Below, piece after piece: positions 15,745 to 23,508 of a stretch of DNA of 64,000 nt. The stretch is from Streptomyces litmocidini. GTDB taxonomy: Bacteria > Actinomycetota > Actinomycetes > Streptomycetales > Streptomycetaceae. The first letter of the stretch is position 1, and each line of letters begins with the position of its first letter. The notes beneath the pieces are model-generated. The model was not told where the DNA came from. It ran no database searches and saw only the letters and a list, made by a program, of their open reading frames with translations. The stretch lies in NCBI RefSeq assembly GCF_014649755.1, contig NZ_BMTQ01000004.1, positions 1 to 64,000 on the forward strand. The letters run 5' to 3'. The position numbers were made by a program, and so were the translations under genes.

Positions 15745-16062
15745 CTAGGCGGCGAGGCGACTCTCGGCCGGGCGCATGGAGTACTCGATGTCCTGGACGG
15801 TGGCGTTGAAGGCGTCGAGCGCCTCCTTCTCCCGCTTGGCGTTGAACTGCTCGACCCACTCGATGCGGGCCGCCAGCCGCTTGCCGATGAGGACGGTGGG
15901 CGGGGTTTCTCCGCGCATCCGCCACTTCCGGTACGTGTGGTAGGTGATCCCGAGCCGACTGGCGATGCCGGGAACGATCCGGCCGTCGGCGGCGCGGTAG
16001 TCCTGGGCCCAGACGTATCCCTCGGGCGGGGCCGGGATGCTGAGCTTTGCCTTCTCGGACAC
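15745..16062 (-). CDS. Excisionase-like / HTH protein
   Basis: This 105-residue protein has a helix-turn-helix with wing at about residues 30 to 65 (GIASRLGITYHTYRKWRMRGETPPTVLIGKRLAARI), similar to MerR/AlpA-like excisionases. It lies just beyond the repressor and close to the integrase, where recombination directionality factors are usually found. Excisionase activity is inferred from fold and position. Confidence 0.55.
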   Translation of the reverse strand: MSEKAKLSIPAPPEGYVWAQDYRAADGRIVPGIASRLGITYHTYRKWRMRGETPPTVLIGKRLAARIEWVEQFNAKREKEALDAFNATVQDIEYSMRPAESRLAA

Positions 16063-16108
16063 TGGATGCCTCTCTGGTTGGGGGCCGGTCGACCCCTGGC
16101 GGGGGTTG

Positions 16109-16369
16109 CTACTTCTCCGGAGTCGGGCCGTTCTGATTCGGAGACGCAGGGGGCGCGAAGAGGACCAGCAGGGCTACCCCTACGGCCTCCGCTATGGCCT
16201 GCGCGGCGTCGGCTTCGACATGCCGGCGCTCACCGGTCAGCAGGTGACCTATGAGCGAGTGGTGGCGACCGATCTCGGTGGCGAGAGTGCGGGTCGAGAA
16301 GGGGACTCCCCGTCCAGGGTGGTCCATGACCCACCGGAGGGTCTGCTTGCTGCGGAGTTCATAACGCAC
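16109..16369 (-). CDS. Cro/CI-like HTH repressor
   Basis: The protein (about 86 residues from the second of two nearby GTGs) reads VRYELRSKQTLRWVMDHPG with an XRE-type HTH at about 23 to 50 (FSTRTLATEIGRHHSLIGHLLTGERRHVEADAAQAIAEAVGV). The family is common in Streptomyces elements. GGGAG lies nine bases before this GTG, while the other GTG at 16375 is too close to it. It is divergent from the regulator at 16618 and is the likely element repressor. Confidence 0.65.
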   Translation of the reverse strand: MRYELRSKQTLRWVMDHPGRGVPFSTRTLATEIGRHHSLIGHLLTGERRHVEADAAQAIAEAVGVALLVLFAPPASPNQNGPTPEK

Positions 16370-16617
16370 TCTCACCGTCTCCCGATCGGAACAGTTCGGC
16401 TCTCGGTGTGAACATAGAAGCACACCGGAGACGTGTCGTCTACCGATCCGAACGGCTGAATGTGAAGTTTTCGCCAAGAGGGCGCCGCTGTAGCATCAAC
16501 CTGTAGACGCTTCGTCTTCGAAGCGAGAAGGTTGTACGGCCTGACCTGCGATTTGCTGGATCAGGACGGTCCGGACGAGAGACACCCGTGGTGAACGAGA
16601 TCCGAGGAGAAAGCGGC
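16370..16617. promoter_or_regulatory. Divergent switch region with two palindromes
   Basis: CGGTGTG (16404-16410) and CACACCG (16421-16427) flank TATGTT, read leftward (16411-16416), which suits a -10 box for the repressor covered by its operator. CGCTTCG (16508-16514) and CGAAGCG (16519-16525) form a second palindrome toward the rightward gene. The region is the only sizeable divergent gap in the element, so it is the natural place for the lysogeny switch. Confidence 0.5.
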
Positions 16618-17076
16618 ATGGAGGCGTCAGCCCCCGGGCAGAACCGCACCACCCCCTCGCACGACATCCCCGACAGCCTGGCCAGGGACATGGACCGCGA
16701 CGTGCTGTCCCAGATGGTCCGCAGCGTCAACGACGACGGCCGAGGCGTCTCCTACCAGGAGATGTCCGACCGGGCCTCGGCGGCCGGCTACGAACTCTCC
16801 AAGCCGTACTTCCAGAAGATGGCCACCAATGCGGTCACCACCGCACCCACCCCCGACCGGCTCAGGGCCCTGGCGGCAGGCCTGCAAAAGCCCCTGGCCG
16901 TAGTGCAGCGAGCCGCAGCCATCCAATACCTCGACTACGAAGCAACCGAACTCGCCGGCTACGACGACGACATCCGCGTCATCGTCGCCCACCTCGCCGG
17001 CATGGGGCGCTCCGAGCGCCGCCGCTGGCAGGCAATGATCGAAGCGGACGAGCGCGCCAAGCGCGACGAGGGCTGA
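16618..17076 (+). CDS. Rightward HTH-type element regulator
   Basis: The 152-residue protein starts at an ATG with GAGGAG eight bases upstream; a GTG at 16588 has no good site. Residues about 35 to 85 (SYQEMSDRASAAGYELSKPYFQKMATNAVTTAPTPDRLRALAAGLQ) form an XRE-like HTH seen in Streptomyces regulators next to integrases. The C-terminal part is helical and charged (SERRRWQAMIEADERAKRDEG). It opposes the repressor gene and precedes the integrase unit. Confidence 0.7.
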   Translation: MEASAPGQNRTTPSHDIPDSLARDMDRDVLSQMVRSVNDDGRGVSYQEMSDRASAAGYELSKPYFQKMATNAVTTAPTPDRLRALAAGLQKPLAVVQRAAAIQYLDYEATELAGYDDDIRVIVAHLAGMGRSERRRWQAMIEADERAKRDEG

Positions 17077-17131
17077 TCACCTCGGGACGGGGGTCGCCGG
17101 ATACGGATCGAAACGGATCCACAACAGACCG

Positions 17132-17160
17132 TTGAAGACCAGGCGTCGTGGCGATATGTT
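17132..17160 (+). promoter_or_regulatory. Sigma-70 type promoter for the integrase unit
   Basis: TTGAAG (17132-17137) and TATGTT (17155-17160) are 17 bp apart, a good match to a vegetative promoter. Start of transcription would be near 17167. The repeated ACGGATC at 17103-17120 upstream may be a regulatory site. Confidence 0.6.
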
Positions 17161-17223
17161 GCCTGTTCACCCATACGCCCCAGGGGACCCCCACACCCTG
17201 CCTGGCCCTACGGGGGTAGGTCT

Positions 17224-17484
17224 GTGCTCTCCGTCAGCTACGAACTCCAAGACCTCCCGGAAGACGCCCCGGTACGCGTACTCGAAGGGCGAGGGTGGGT
17301 TCGATACGAACTCGCCCGCGGCCTTTTCGTGCCCGAGGGGGTGGCCGCACTCAACTCCGCCGCCAGCATGATCGTGGCTGGTGGACAGTGGTTCCAGCTC
17401 TGGCGGGGCGAAGTCGTCCGATTCGACTCGCCGCAACTGGAAGGAGTCCCCCATGCCCGGGTACATCGAGGACCGCTGGTTTAA
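17224..17484 (+). CDS. Small protein preceding the integrase
   Basis: This 86-residue frame begins at GTG (VLSVSYELQDLPEDAPVRVL) behind GGGGTAGG, and overlaps the integrase start by 32 bases. The composition is protein-like (YELARGLFVPEGVAALNSAAS). Similar small genes precede integrases in other Streptomyces elements, but the function is unknown to me. Confidence 0.5.
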   Translation: MLSVSYELQDLPEDAPVRVLEGRGWVRYELARGLFVPEGVAALNSAASMIVAGGQWFQLWRGEVVRFDSPQLEGVPHARVHRGPLV

Positions 17485-18799
17485 GAAGGGTCCGGCGGAC
17501 CCAGTCACAGGCCGGTCGACACGCGTCAAGACAGCCCGGCATGGCCAGGGAAAGCGATGGCGTGTCGCCGGCATCCCCGGCGTGCGCGACCGGTCGTTCG
17601 AGAAGGAAGCCCAGGCGAAGGCCTGGCTGAAGGCGTCGGCGACCGACGCGACGCGGGGCACGTTCTACGACCCGCGCGACGGCAACATGCTCCTCGACGA
17701 GTACGTCCGCAAGCACTGGTGGCCGAACCTGCGGAAGGCGCCCGGCACGAAGCAGTCGATGCAGCCGCGCGTCTTCCGGCACATCCTTCCCCACTGCGGG
17801 CACCTGTCCCTGAACCGGATCGGGCACGACGAAATCCGGGCGTGGCTCACCAGGGTGGAGCAGGACATCGACGTCAACACGGTGCGCACCACGTGGCGCC
17901 ACTTCTCGTCGATCATGCAGGCGGCGCACAAGGCGAAGCGGATCCCGGAGAACCCGTTCAGGGACGAGGATCTCTCCCCGCCGTCCGCTCCCCCGTTGAA
18001 GGCGAAGGCCTGGCCGAGGGAGACGGTCGCCGCGGTGAGAACCGAGCTGCCGGAGCGCTACCAGATTCTGCTGGACCTGGCGGTGGGCGCCGGCCTGCGG
18101 CAGGGCGAGTGCTTCGGGTTCTCGCTGGACGACATCGAGGACGACGACGAGATCGCGGTGACCCGGCAGGTGGTCCGGGTGGGCGGCAAGCTGGCCTTCG
18201 CGCCACCGAAGGGGAACAAGGTCCGGACCGCGCCGTGTCCGCCGGAGCTGGCCCGTGCGGTGAAGGAGTACGCGGCGGCCCACCCGCCCGTCGAGGTGAC
18301 GCTGCCCTGGGTCGATCCCGACCGGCCGAACCTGGACTGGGACAAGCGCCCGACTCGCACGGTGCGGCTGCTCGTCACGACCGCCAGGACGTCCGGTGTG
18401 AGCGGCGGCGCGATGAACCGCTCGTACTTCGACGACCGGTTGTGGAAGCCGGCTCTTGCTGCGGCTGGCGTGATCCCGGCCCCGGAGGTCGAGTACGTCC
18501 AGGGGAAGGGCAAGCAGCCGTGGCGGCGGGTGACGTGGGCCATGCCGCGCGAGGACGGCTTCCATGTCACCCGGCACACGTTCGCCAGCATCGTCCTGGC
18601 GGAGGGCGAGACCATCACGCAGCTGGCGTCGTGGCTGGGGCACAGCGATCCGGCGTTCACGCTGCGGACCTACGTGCACTTCATGCCGAAGTCCGGTAAG
18701 CGCGCGCTGGCGGCGCTCGGGTCCTGGATGGCCTCCCCGGCCAGTGATTCTCCCCAGATTCTCCCCAGCGAGCCGGAATCGGGCCCAGAAATGAGCTAA
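17453..18799 (+). CDS. int: Tyrosine recombinase / site-specific integrase
   Basis: The 448-residue protein has an N-terminal AP2-like arm-binding part, a SAM-like core-binding domain (about 85 to 170: LLDEYVRKHWWPNL...), and a catalytic domain. Arg216 (GAGLRQGE), His371 and Arg374 (HVTRH), His397 (GHSD) and Tyr407 (RTYVHF) give the expected catalytic set. The ATG has GGAG six bases upstream. It would integrate and excise the element, probably at rnpB, whose 3' end lies immediately downstream. Confidence 0.93.
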   Translation: MPGYIEDRWFKKGPADPVTGRSTRVKTARHGQGKRWRVAGIPGVRDRSFEKEAQAKAWLKASATDATRGTFYDPRDGNMLLDEYVRKHWWPNLRKAPGTKQSMQPRVFRHILPHCGHLSLNRIGHDEIRAWLTRVEQDIDVNTVRTTWRHFSSIMQAAHKAKRIPENPFRDEDLSPPSAPPLKAKAWPRETVAAVRTELPERYQILLDLAVGAGLRQGECFGFSLDDIEDDDEIAVTRQVVRVGGKLAFAPPKGNKVRTAPCPPELARAVKEYAAAHPPVEVTLPWVDPDRPNLDWDKRPTRTVRLLVTTARTSGVSGGAMNRSYFDDRLWKPALAAAGVIPAPEVEYVQGKGKQPWRRVTWAMPREDGFHVTRHTFASIVLAEGETITQLASWLGHSDPAFTLRTYVHFMPKSGKRALAALGSWMASPASDSPQILPSEPESGPEMS

Positions 18800-18819
18800 G
18801 CCCCTGGTCAGGGGCTTAG
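18796..18819. terminator. Bidirectional terminator between int and rnpB
   Basis: CTAAGCCCCTG (18796-18806) and CAGGGGCTTAG (18809-18819) are a perfect 11-bp inverted repeat with a 2-base loop. It includes the int stop codon and lies directly after the rnpB 3' end, so it could serve both converging transcripts. Confidence 0.75.
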
Positions 18820-18850
18820 GGGGCAGACGAGTCGGGCTGTACGCCGGGTT
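18815..18850. other. Inferred attachment site (attR side) in the rnpB 3' end
   Basis: The integrase gene stops about 20 bp before the rnpB 3' end, and content changes from phage-type to core genes exactly here. Tyrosine integrases commonly use the 3' ends of structural RNA genes. The core sequence cannot be delimited because the other junction is outside the window. Confidence 0.55.
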
Positions 18851-19229
18851 CTGTGCCCCGGGACCTCGCGGTCGTCGGGGCGACGGCCATCCATCTAGGA
18901 CCGGCGTTGCCGCCGGCCTCGTGCGGTCTACCCGCGGACTCGGGCGAGCAGCCCTCGAACATCCGCGCAGGGACACCGGGGTGTCCCCTCTTGACCTTGC
19001 TCCGGGTGGGGTTTACCTAGCCGCCTGAGTCACCTCAGGCGCTGGTGGTCTCTTACACCACCGTTTCACCCTTACCGAGGACCGAGGTCCCCGGCGGTCT
19101 GTTTTCTGTGGCACTGTCCCGCGGGTCACCCCGGGTGGCCGTTAGCCACCACCCTGCTCTGTGGAGCCCGGACGTTCCTCGGGGAGATCCGGGGATCTCC
19201 ACGCGGCCGTCCGCCCGGCTCGTCTGCCG
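18820..19229 (-). ncRNA. rnpB: RNase P RNA
   Basis: On the minus strand the conserved elements occur in order: GAGGAACGTCCGGGCTCC, CAGGGTGGTGGCTAACGGCC, GGTAAGGGTGAAACGGTGG, GTAAGAGACCACCAGC, GGGTAGACCGCACGAGG, CTAGATGGATGGCCG and ACAGAACCCGGCGTACAG. The ends GGCAGACGAG and CTCGTCTGCC pair as helix P1, which sets the boundaries to within a few bases. Length of about 410 nt fits Streptomyces type A RNase P RNA. It is the ribozyme that matures tRNA 5' ends. The gene is complete despite the adjacent element. Confidence 0.95.
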
Positions 19230-19303
19230 TGCCGACCATGCTACCTGCCGACGGGGAGGAATTCGGCCGTCCCTCCGATCGGGGAACGGCCCCGGGCGAC
19301 CGC

Positions 19304-19334
19304 TTGACCTTGTCGCCGCGTCAGGGTTTCTACT
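19304..19334 (+). promoter_or_regulatory. MerR-type promoter/operator with 19-bp spacer
   Basis: TTGACC (19304-19309) and TCTACT (19329-19334) are separated by 19 bp, the long spacer typical of MerR-activated promoters. The spacer holds the imperfect palindrome ACCTTG...CAGGGT. The predicted start of transcription falls on or next to the ATG at 19341, so the mRNA is probably leaderless and the gene self-regulated. Confidence 0.65.
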
Positions 19335-19340
19335 GGGCGC

Positions 19341-20138
19341 ATGCGGATCGGCGAGATCGCCGCGCTCGTCGGGGTCACCCCCCGGGCCGTGCGGCACTAC
19401 CACCAGTCGGGGCTGCTGCCCGAGCCGGGGCGACGGGCCAACGGGTACCGGGAGTACGGGGTGCGGGACGCCGTGCTGCTCGCCCGGATCCGGCGGCTGA
19501 CCGAGCTGGGGCTCGGGCTCGACGAGGTGCGGGACGTGCTCGCGGGCGACGAGGGGAGGGAGCTCGTGGAGGTGCTGGAGGAGCTGGCGGACGACCTGGC
19601 CCGGCAGGAGGCGGTGATCCGCGAGCGCCGGGAGCGCCTCGCCCCGCTCCTCGCCGAGGCCCGGGCGGGGCGCCTGCCCGCCGAGGGGCCCGTGTCGCCG
19701 GAGCTGGCGGCGCTGCTGGCGGACGTGGGCGAGCTGCCCGGGTCCCCGACGGCGGCGAAGGACCGGGAGATCCTGGCCCTGTTGGACACCGTCGTCCCCG
19801 ACGCGGAGCGGGCCCGGCTGATGGAGCTGATGCACGGGGTGGCGGGCAGCGCGCGGGAGTTGTACGCCCTCGTCGACGCGGCGCCCGGTGATCCCCGGGT
19901 GGAGGAGGCCGCCCGCGCCCTGGCCGCCGTCCTGCCGGACGGGATGGTCGCGGGGCTGCCGGAGGAGTTCTCCGACGGCCTCGCGGGCGCCTTCTTCGCG
20001 GACCTGGCGCCGGCCCAGTGGGCGGCGCTGCGGCGTGCGATCGAGCTGGTGCGGGAGCGACGGGACGGGAGAGACGCCGTTCCAGGGGGAGGAGGGGGGC
20101 GGGTCGATGACGGACGCACGGATGCTGCGGGGGCCTGA
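19341..20138 (+). CDS. MerR family transcriptional regulator
   Basis: The 265-residue protein begins MRIGEIAALVGVTPRAVRHYHQ, a MerR HTH, followed by the wing (RRANGYREYGVRDAVLLARI) and a dimerisation coiled coil (about 75 to 110). The C-terminal 140 residues form a helical effector domain of unknown ligand, with no cysteine metal site. No ribosome site precedes the ATG, consistent with leaderless translation. It overlaps the next membrane-protein gene by 32 bases, so the pair is co-transcribed and may respond to the same signal. Confidence 0.85.
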   Translation: MRIGEIAALVGVTPRAVRHYHQSGLLPEPGRRANGYREYGVRDAVLLARIRRLTELGLGLDEVRDVLAGDEGRELVEVLEELADDLARQEAVIRERRERLAPLLAEARAGRLPAEGPVSPELAALLADVGELPGSPTAAKDREILALLDTVVPDAERARLMELMHGVAGSARELYALVDAAPGDPRVEEAARALAAVLPDGMVAGLPEEFSDGLAGAFFADLAPAQWAALRRAIELVRERRDGRDAVPGGGGGRVDDGRTDAAGA

Positions 20139-21129
20139 CGGGGCGGGTGGCCCGGTGACGGGGCCGGGGGCCGTGGTGGAGCCGGGGACCGTGACGGGGC
20201 CGGGGACCGTGGCGGAGCCGGAGACCGTGGCGGAGCCGGAGACCGTGGCGGAGCCGGGGGCCGAGCGGGTGGCCGGTGGCGCTGTGGGCGCGCCGGCGCG
20301 CGGGCGGGGGCTGCGGTTGCTGCGCGGGGTCGCGTACGCCGTGCTGCCCGCCGAGCTCGTGCTCGTCCTCTGTCTTCTGGGAGGCGTACGGATGCCCGGG
20401 GCCGTGCTGCTCGTCGGGGAGGCCCTCGTCCTGGGGCTGTCGGCCGCCGAGGCGGTGGCCTGGGCGCGGCTGCGGAGGCGGGGGCTCTCCCGGCGGGCCG
20501 TCGTGGCCGAGCTGGTGCCCGGGCCCGCGCTGCGACTCCTGGGGCACGAGCTCCGCCTGCTGGCGAGCCTGGGGCGCTGGGTCGCGCGGCGGCCGCACGG
20601 GGTGGCGGGCGCGGACGGGGTGTTCCCGCACGGCCGGGACCAGGCGGCACTGATGTACGGCTTCGCGTTCGTGTGCGTGGTCGAGACGGTCGGCATGTCG
20701 TACCTGCTGGCCGAGTGGCCCTTCGTCCACGCGGTCTTCCTCGTCCTGGACGTCTACGCCGTGCTGTTCGTCCTGGGGCTGCACGCCGCCTCCGTGACCC
20801 GGCCGCACACGCTCGCCGGGGACGTCCTGAGGCTGCGGCAGGGCGCGCACCTCGACGTGGCCGTCCCGCTCGACCGGATCGCGGCCGTCCGCCGCGAACC
20901 GCGCTTCTCGCACGAGAGGGCCGAGGGCGAGCTGAACCTCGCCGTCGGCTCCCGGACCTCCGTCACGATCGAGCTGACCGGGCCGGTCGACGCGCCCCGG
21001 CTGCTCGGCGCGCCCCGTCCCGTACGGCTGGTCCGTCTGCACGCCGACGACCCGGAGGCCCTGTACGAGGCGCTCACGCGGGCGCGAACAGGACCTTCGC
21101 CGTCCCCGGGTCCGCTTCCGCCAGCCTGA
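20107..21129 (+). CDS. Integral membrane protein with N-terminal peptide repeat
   Basis: The 340-residue protein starts at an ATG inside the MerR gene. Residues about 10 to 50 are a Pro/Glu/Val-rich tail with an 18-bp DNA repeat (GTGGCGGAGCCGGAGACC units around 20208-20262). Hydrophobic segments at about residues 73 to 95, 98 to 120, 178 to 200 and 205 to 225 suggest four membrane spans. The C-terminal part (VAVPLDRIAAVRREPRFSHERAEGELNLAVGSRTSVTIEL) resembles PH-like beta domains found in Streptomyces membrane proteins. The last 56 bases overlap the convergent ribonuclease gene. Confidence 0.7.
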   Translation: MTDARMLRGPDGAGGPVTGPGAVVEPGTVTGPGTVAEPETVAEPETVAEPGAERVAGGAVGAPARGRGLRLLRGVAYAVLPAELVLVLCLLGGVRMPGAVLLVGEALVLGLSAAEAVAWARLRRRGLSRRAVVAELVPGPALRLLGHELRLLASLGRWVARRPHGVAGADGVFPHGRDQAALMYGFAFVCVVETVGMSYLLAEWPFVHAVFLVLDVYAVLFVLGLHAASVTRPHTLAGDVLRLRQGAHLDVAVPLDRIAAVRREPRFSHERAEGELNLAVGSRTSVTIELTGPVDAPRLLGAPRPVRLVRLHADDPEALYEALTRARTGPSPSPGPLPPA

Positions 21130-22516
21130 CGCGCAGCCACTCCCCCAGGGGGAGCCCCGTCCCGCCGCCCTCGATCCTGGCGACGACCGCCGGGTCCTCC
21201 AGGTGGACGGTGCCGACGGCCGGTTCGCGTTCCTTCACGTCGATGACGTACGCGTCGAAGACCTCGCCGATCCGTTCCTTCAGGAGGGCCGCCTCGACGA
21301 TGTCGACGCTCTCGCGTTCGACGGCGTTGGCGCGGCGGGCGCCGGTGGCCATCTCCCCGGGCAGCGCGGGCAGCGCGGTCCGTACCCACTCGGGCGGTTC
21401 GTCCCCGGCGACGGCCGCCACGCACAGCTCGCCCGCGTACCGGTCGACGAGGCGGCGCAGCGGGGCGGTGACGTGGGTGTACTCGTCGGCGACGGCGGCG
21501 TGCACGGCCGGGGTGGGGACGTGGCCGTCGGTGAAGACGGTGTAGCCGGCGCCGCGCAGCAGGGTGGTGCACTCCTGGAGGAAGGCGGCGTGCCGCGGGT
21601 TCGTGGGGTCGGCGGAGCGGACGACGTCCGCGTACGAGACGTGGTGCGGCCAGTCGACGCCGAGGGCGTGGGCGGAGCGGCGCAGCCGGGCGACGGCGCC
21701 GTCGGGGGCGGTGGGGAGGGTGCGCAGGATGCCGGTGCCGGCGGCGGTCATGAGGTCGGCGGCGGCCATGCCGGTGAGGAGGGAGATCTGGGCGTTCCAG
21801 CCGTCGGCGGGGAGCGGGGCCCGGTATTCGAGGGTGTAGGTGTGGTCCCGCTCGACGATCTCCTGCTCGGGGACGTTGAGGGAGATGCCGCCGCGTTCGG
21901 CTTCGAGGGCCTCGCGGAGCCGGCCGATGTCGCGGAGGAGGGCGAGCGGTTCCTCGGCGGTCCCGTCGTCGATCCGCCGCTGCACGCCCGCGTAGTCGAG
22001 TTTGGCGCGGCTGCGGACGAGGGCGCGGCGGACGTCGGTCGCGACCCTCCGCCCCTCGGCGTCGAGGTCGACGCGCCAGAGCAGGGCGGGGCGGGGTTCG
22101 CCGGGGAGCAGGCTGGCGGCGCCCTCGGAGAGGACGGCGGGGTGGAGGGGGACCTTGCCGTCGGGGAAGTAGAGGGTGAGCACGCGCCGGTGGGCCTCGG
22201 CGTCGATCGCGCCGCCGGGGGTGACGAAGGCGGCGACGTCGGCGATGGCGTAGTGCACGCGGTAGCCGCCGTCGGCCCGGCGGGCCAGGTGCACGGCCTG
22301 GTCGAGGTCGGTGGAGGCGGGCGGGTCGACCGTGAAGAACGGCAGGTCGGTGGCGTCGTACGAGGGGAGCCGGGGGTTCTTGGCGGCGGCTTCGGCCTCG
22401 GCGAGGACGGCGGGCGGGAAGGCCTCGGGGATCGCGAGCTCGGTACGGAGTGCGCGCAGGGCGGCCCGCAGCGGAGCCTCGGCTGCGCCGGTCACGTGGA
22501 GGTGGCGGCGGGGCAT
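21074..22516 (-). CDS. RNB-domain ribonuclease (RNase II/R family)
   Basis: The 480-residue protein carries an RNB domain from about residue 50 to 370: FTVDPPASTDLDQAVHL metal-binding motif, YAIADVAAFV, FPDGKVPLHP, and the C-terminal signature YTHVTAPLRRLVDRYAGEL. It lacks the long cold-shock modules of RNase R, leaving a short N-terminal part and a small beta domain at the end. In E. coli RNase II the motif is D-x5-D-x-D-D; here the fourth position is Gln. It probably degrades RNA 3' to 5', but activity is inferred. Confidence 0.82.
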   Translation of the reverse strand: MPRRHLHVTGAAEAPLRAALRALRTELAIPEAFPPAVLAEAEAAAKNPRLPSYDATDLPFFTVDPPASTDLDQAVHLARRADGGYRVHYAIADVAAFVTPGGAIDAEAHRRVLTLYFPDGKVPLHPAVLSEGAASLLPGEPRPALLWRVDLDAEGRRVATDVRRALVRSRAKLDYAGVQRRIDDGTAEEPLALLRDIGRLREALEAERGGISLNVPEQEIVERDHTYTLEYRAPLPADGWNAQISLLTGMAAADLMTAAGTGILRTLPTAPDGAVARLRRSAHALGVDWPHHVSYADVVRSADPTNPRHAAFLQECTTLLRGAGYTVFTDGHVPTPAVHAAVADEYTHVTAPLRRLVDRYAGELCVAAVAGDEPPEWVRTALPALPGEMATGARRANAVERESVDIVEAALLKERIGEVFDAYVIDVKEREPAVGTVHLEDPAVVARIEGGGTGLPLGEWLRVRLAEADPGTAKVLFAPA

Positions 22517-22675
22517 GGACCGAGCGTATGAGCTGGGGCGGGGCGCGGCACCTCGTACGGGGAAACCCGTACGGGGGCGGGGACCGGATCACGCGGGCGA
22601 GGGCGGGGTCCGGGACCTCGTACGCTGGAGCGTCGGGGCCGCACCCCCTCCCCGTACGGACGAAGGAGAACCACC

Positions 22676-23443
22676 GTGCTCGTGCTGTTGCCGCCCTCCG
22701 AAGGCAAGGCCTCCTCGGGGCGCGGGGCGCCGCTCAAGCCCGCATCGCTGTCCCTGCCGGGGCTCGCGGAGGCGCGGGCGGCGGTCCTGGACGAGCTGGT
22801 CGAGCTGTGCGCCGCCGACGAGGAGAAGGCGCGCGAGGTGCTCGGCCTGAGCGAGGGGCTGCGCGGCGAGGTCGCGAAGAACGCGGAGCTGCGGACGGCG
22901 GGCGCCCGCCCGGCCGGGGAGGTCTACACGGGCGTGCTGTACGACGCGCTGGGGCTGGCGACCCTGGACGCGGCGGCCCGGGAGCGGGCGGGGAGCTCGC
23001 TGCTCGTGTTCTCGGGGCTGTGGGGCGCGGTGAGGGTGACGGACCGGATCCCGTCGTACCGCTGCTCGATGGGGGTGAAGCTGCCCGGTCTCGGGGCGCT
23101 CGGCGCGCACTGGCGGGGGGCGATGGCCTCGGTGCTGCCGGAGGCGGCCGGGGACGGTCTCGTCCTGGACCTGCGTTCGTCGGCGTACGCGTCGGCGTGG
23201 AAGCCGAAGGGGGAGGTCGCGGCCCGGACGGCGACGGTGCGGGTGCTGCACGCGCCGACCCGGAAGGTGGTCAGCCACTTCAACAAGGCGACGAAGGGCC
23301 GGATCGTGCGGAGCCTCCTGGAGGCGGGCGCGGAGCCGGGCTCGCCGACGGAGCTGGTGGAGGCGCTGCGGGATCTGCGGTACGTCGTGGAGGAGGGCGG
23401 GAAGGCGGGGACGCTCGACGTCCTCGTGGACGAGATCCACTAG
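22676..23443 (+). CDS. yaaA: YaaA family (DUF328) peroxide-stress protein
   Basis: The 255-residue protein begins VLVLLPPSEGKA at a GTG preceded by AAGGAG. The family hallmarks LLPPSEGK, YTGVLYDAL and SGLWGAVRVTDRIPSYR are present, with SHFNKATKGRIVR toward the end. E. coli YaaA limits intracellular iron and oxidative DNA damage and binds DNA. The length matches the family. It stands alone on the plus strand between the RNB gene and the aldolase gene. Confidence 0.88.
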   Translation: MLVLLPPSEGKASSGRGAPLKPASLSLPGLAEARAAVLDELVELCAADEEKAREVLGLSEGLRGEVAKNAELRTAGARPAGEVYTGVLYDALGLATLDAAARERAGSSLLVFSGLWGAVRVTDRIPSYRCSMGVKLPGLGALGAHWRGAMASVLPEAAGDGLVLDLRSSAYASAWKPKGEVAARTATVRVLHAPTRKVVSHFNKATKGRIVRSLLEAGAEPGSPTELVEALRDLRYVVEEGGKAGTLDVLVDEIH

Positions 23444-23449
23444 CACCGG

Positions 23450-23468
23450 CGTTGCGTCCTCCGCAACG
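23450..23468. promoter_or_regulatory. Palindrome before the aldolase gene
   Basis: CGTTGCG (23450-23456) and CGCAACG (23462-23468) form a perfect 7-bp palindrome around TCCTC, with a third half-site CGTTGCG at 23471-23477. It lies between yaaA and the aldolase start, so it could be an operator or a short terminator. Confidence 0.4.
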
Positions 23469-23508
23469 CTCGTTGCGGGTGTCGCTCGTCCTGGGCAGGA
23501 TGACGCCC

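Larger units (their letters stand above)
1..18820. mobile_element. Prophage-like integrative element, integrase-proximal arm
   Basis: A leftward train of about 34 small genes is followed by a repressor, a divergent regulator and a tyrosine integrase whose gene ends about 20 bp from the 3' end of rnpB. Phage-type content includes a DnaC-like loader, an iteron-bearing initiator-like gene, RecE-like nuclease, RecA-fold ATPase, DnaQ-like exonuclease and a cytosine methyltransferase. No conjugation gene (TraB/FtsK type) or RepSA initiator is visible, so a temperate phage fits better than an actinomycete ICE, although no structural genes are in view. The left end and second attachment site lie outside the window. 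The first 52 bases hold no gene I can support. Confidence 0.8.

Noticed and set aside
1..18820. Actinomycete integrative conjugative element (AICE) interpretation
   Set aside because: No TraB/FtsK translocase, Spd or RepSA/Prim-Pol gene is visible; phage-type replication and recombination genes are. It cannot be fully excluded since the element is cut.
19053..20696. Long minus-strand frames over rnpB and the MerR gene
   Set aside because: rnpB is a structural RNA and the MerR gene has a clear promoter and domain; the frames have only Pro/Arg-rich composition.
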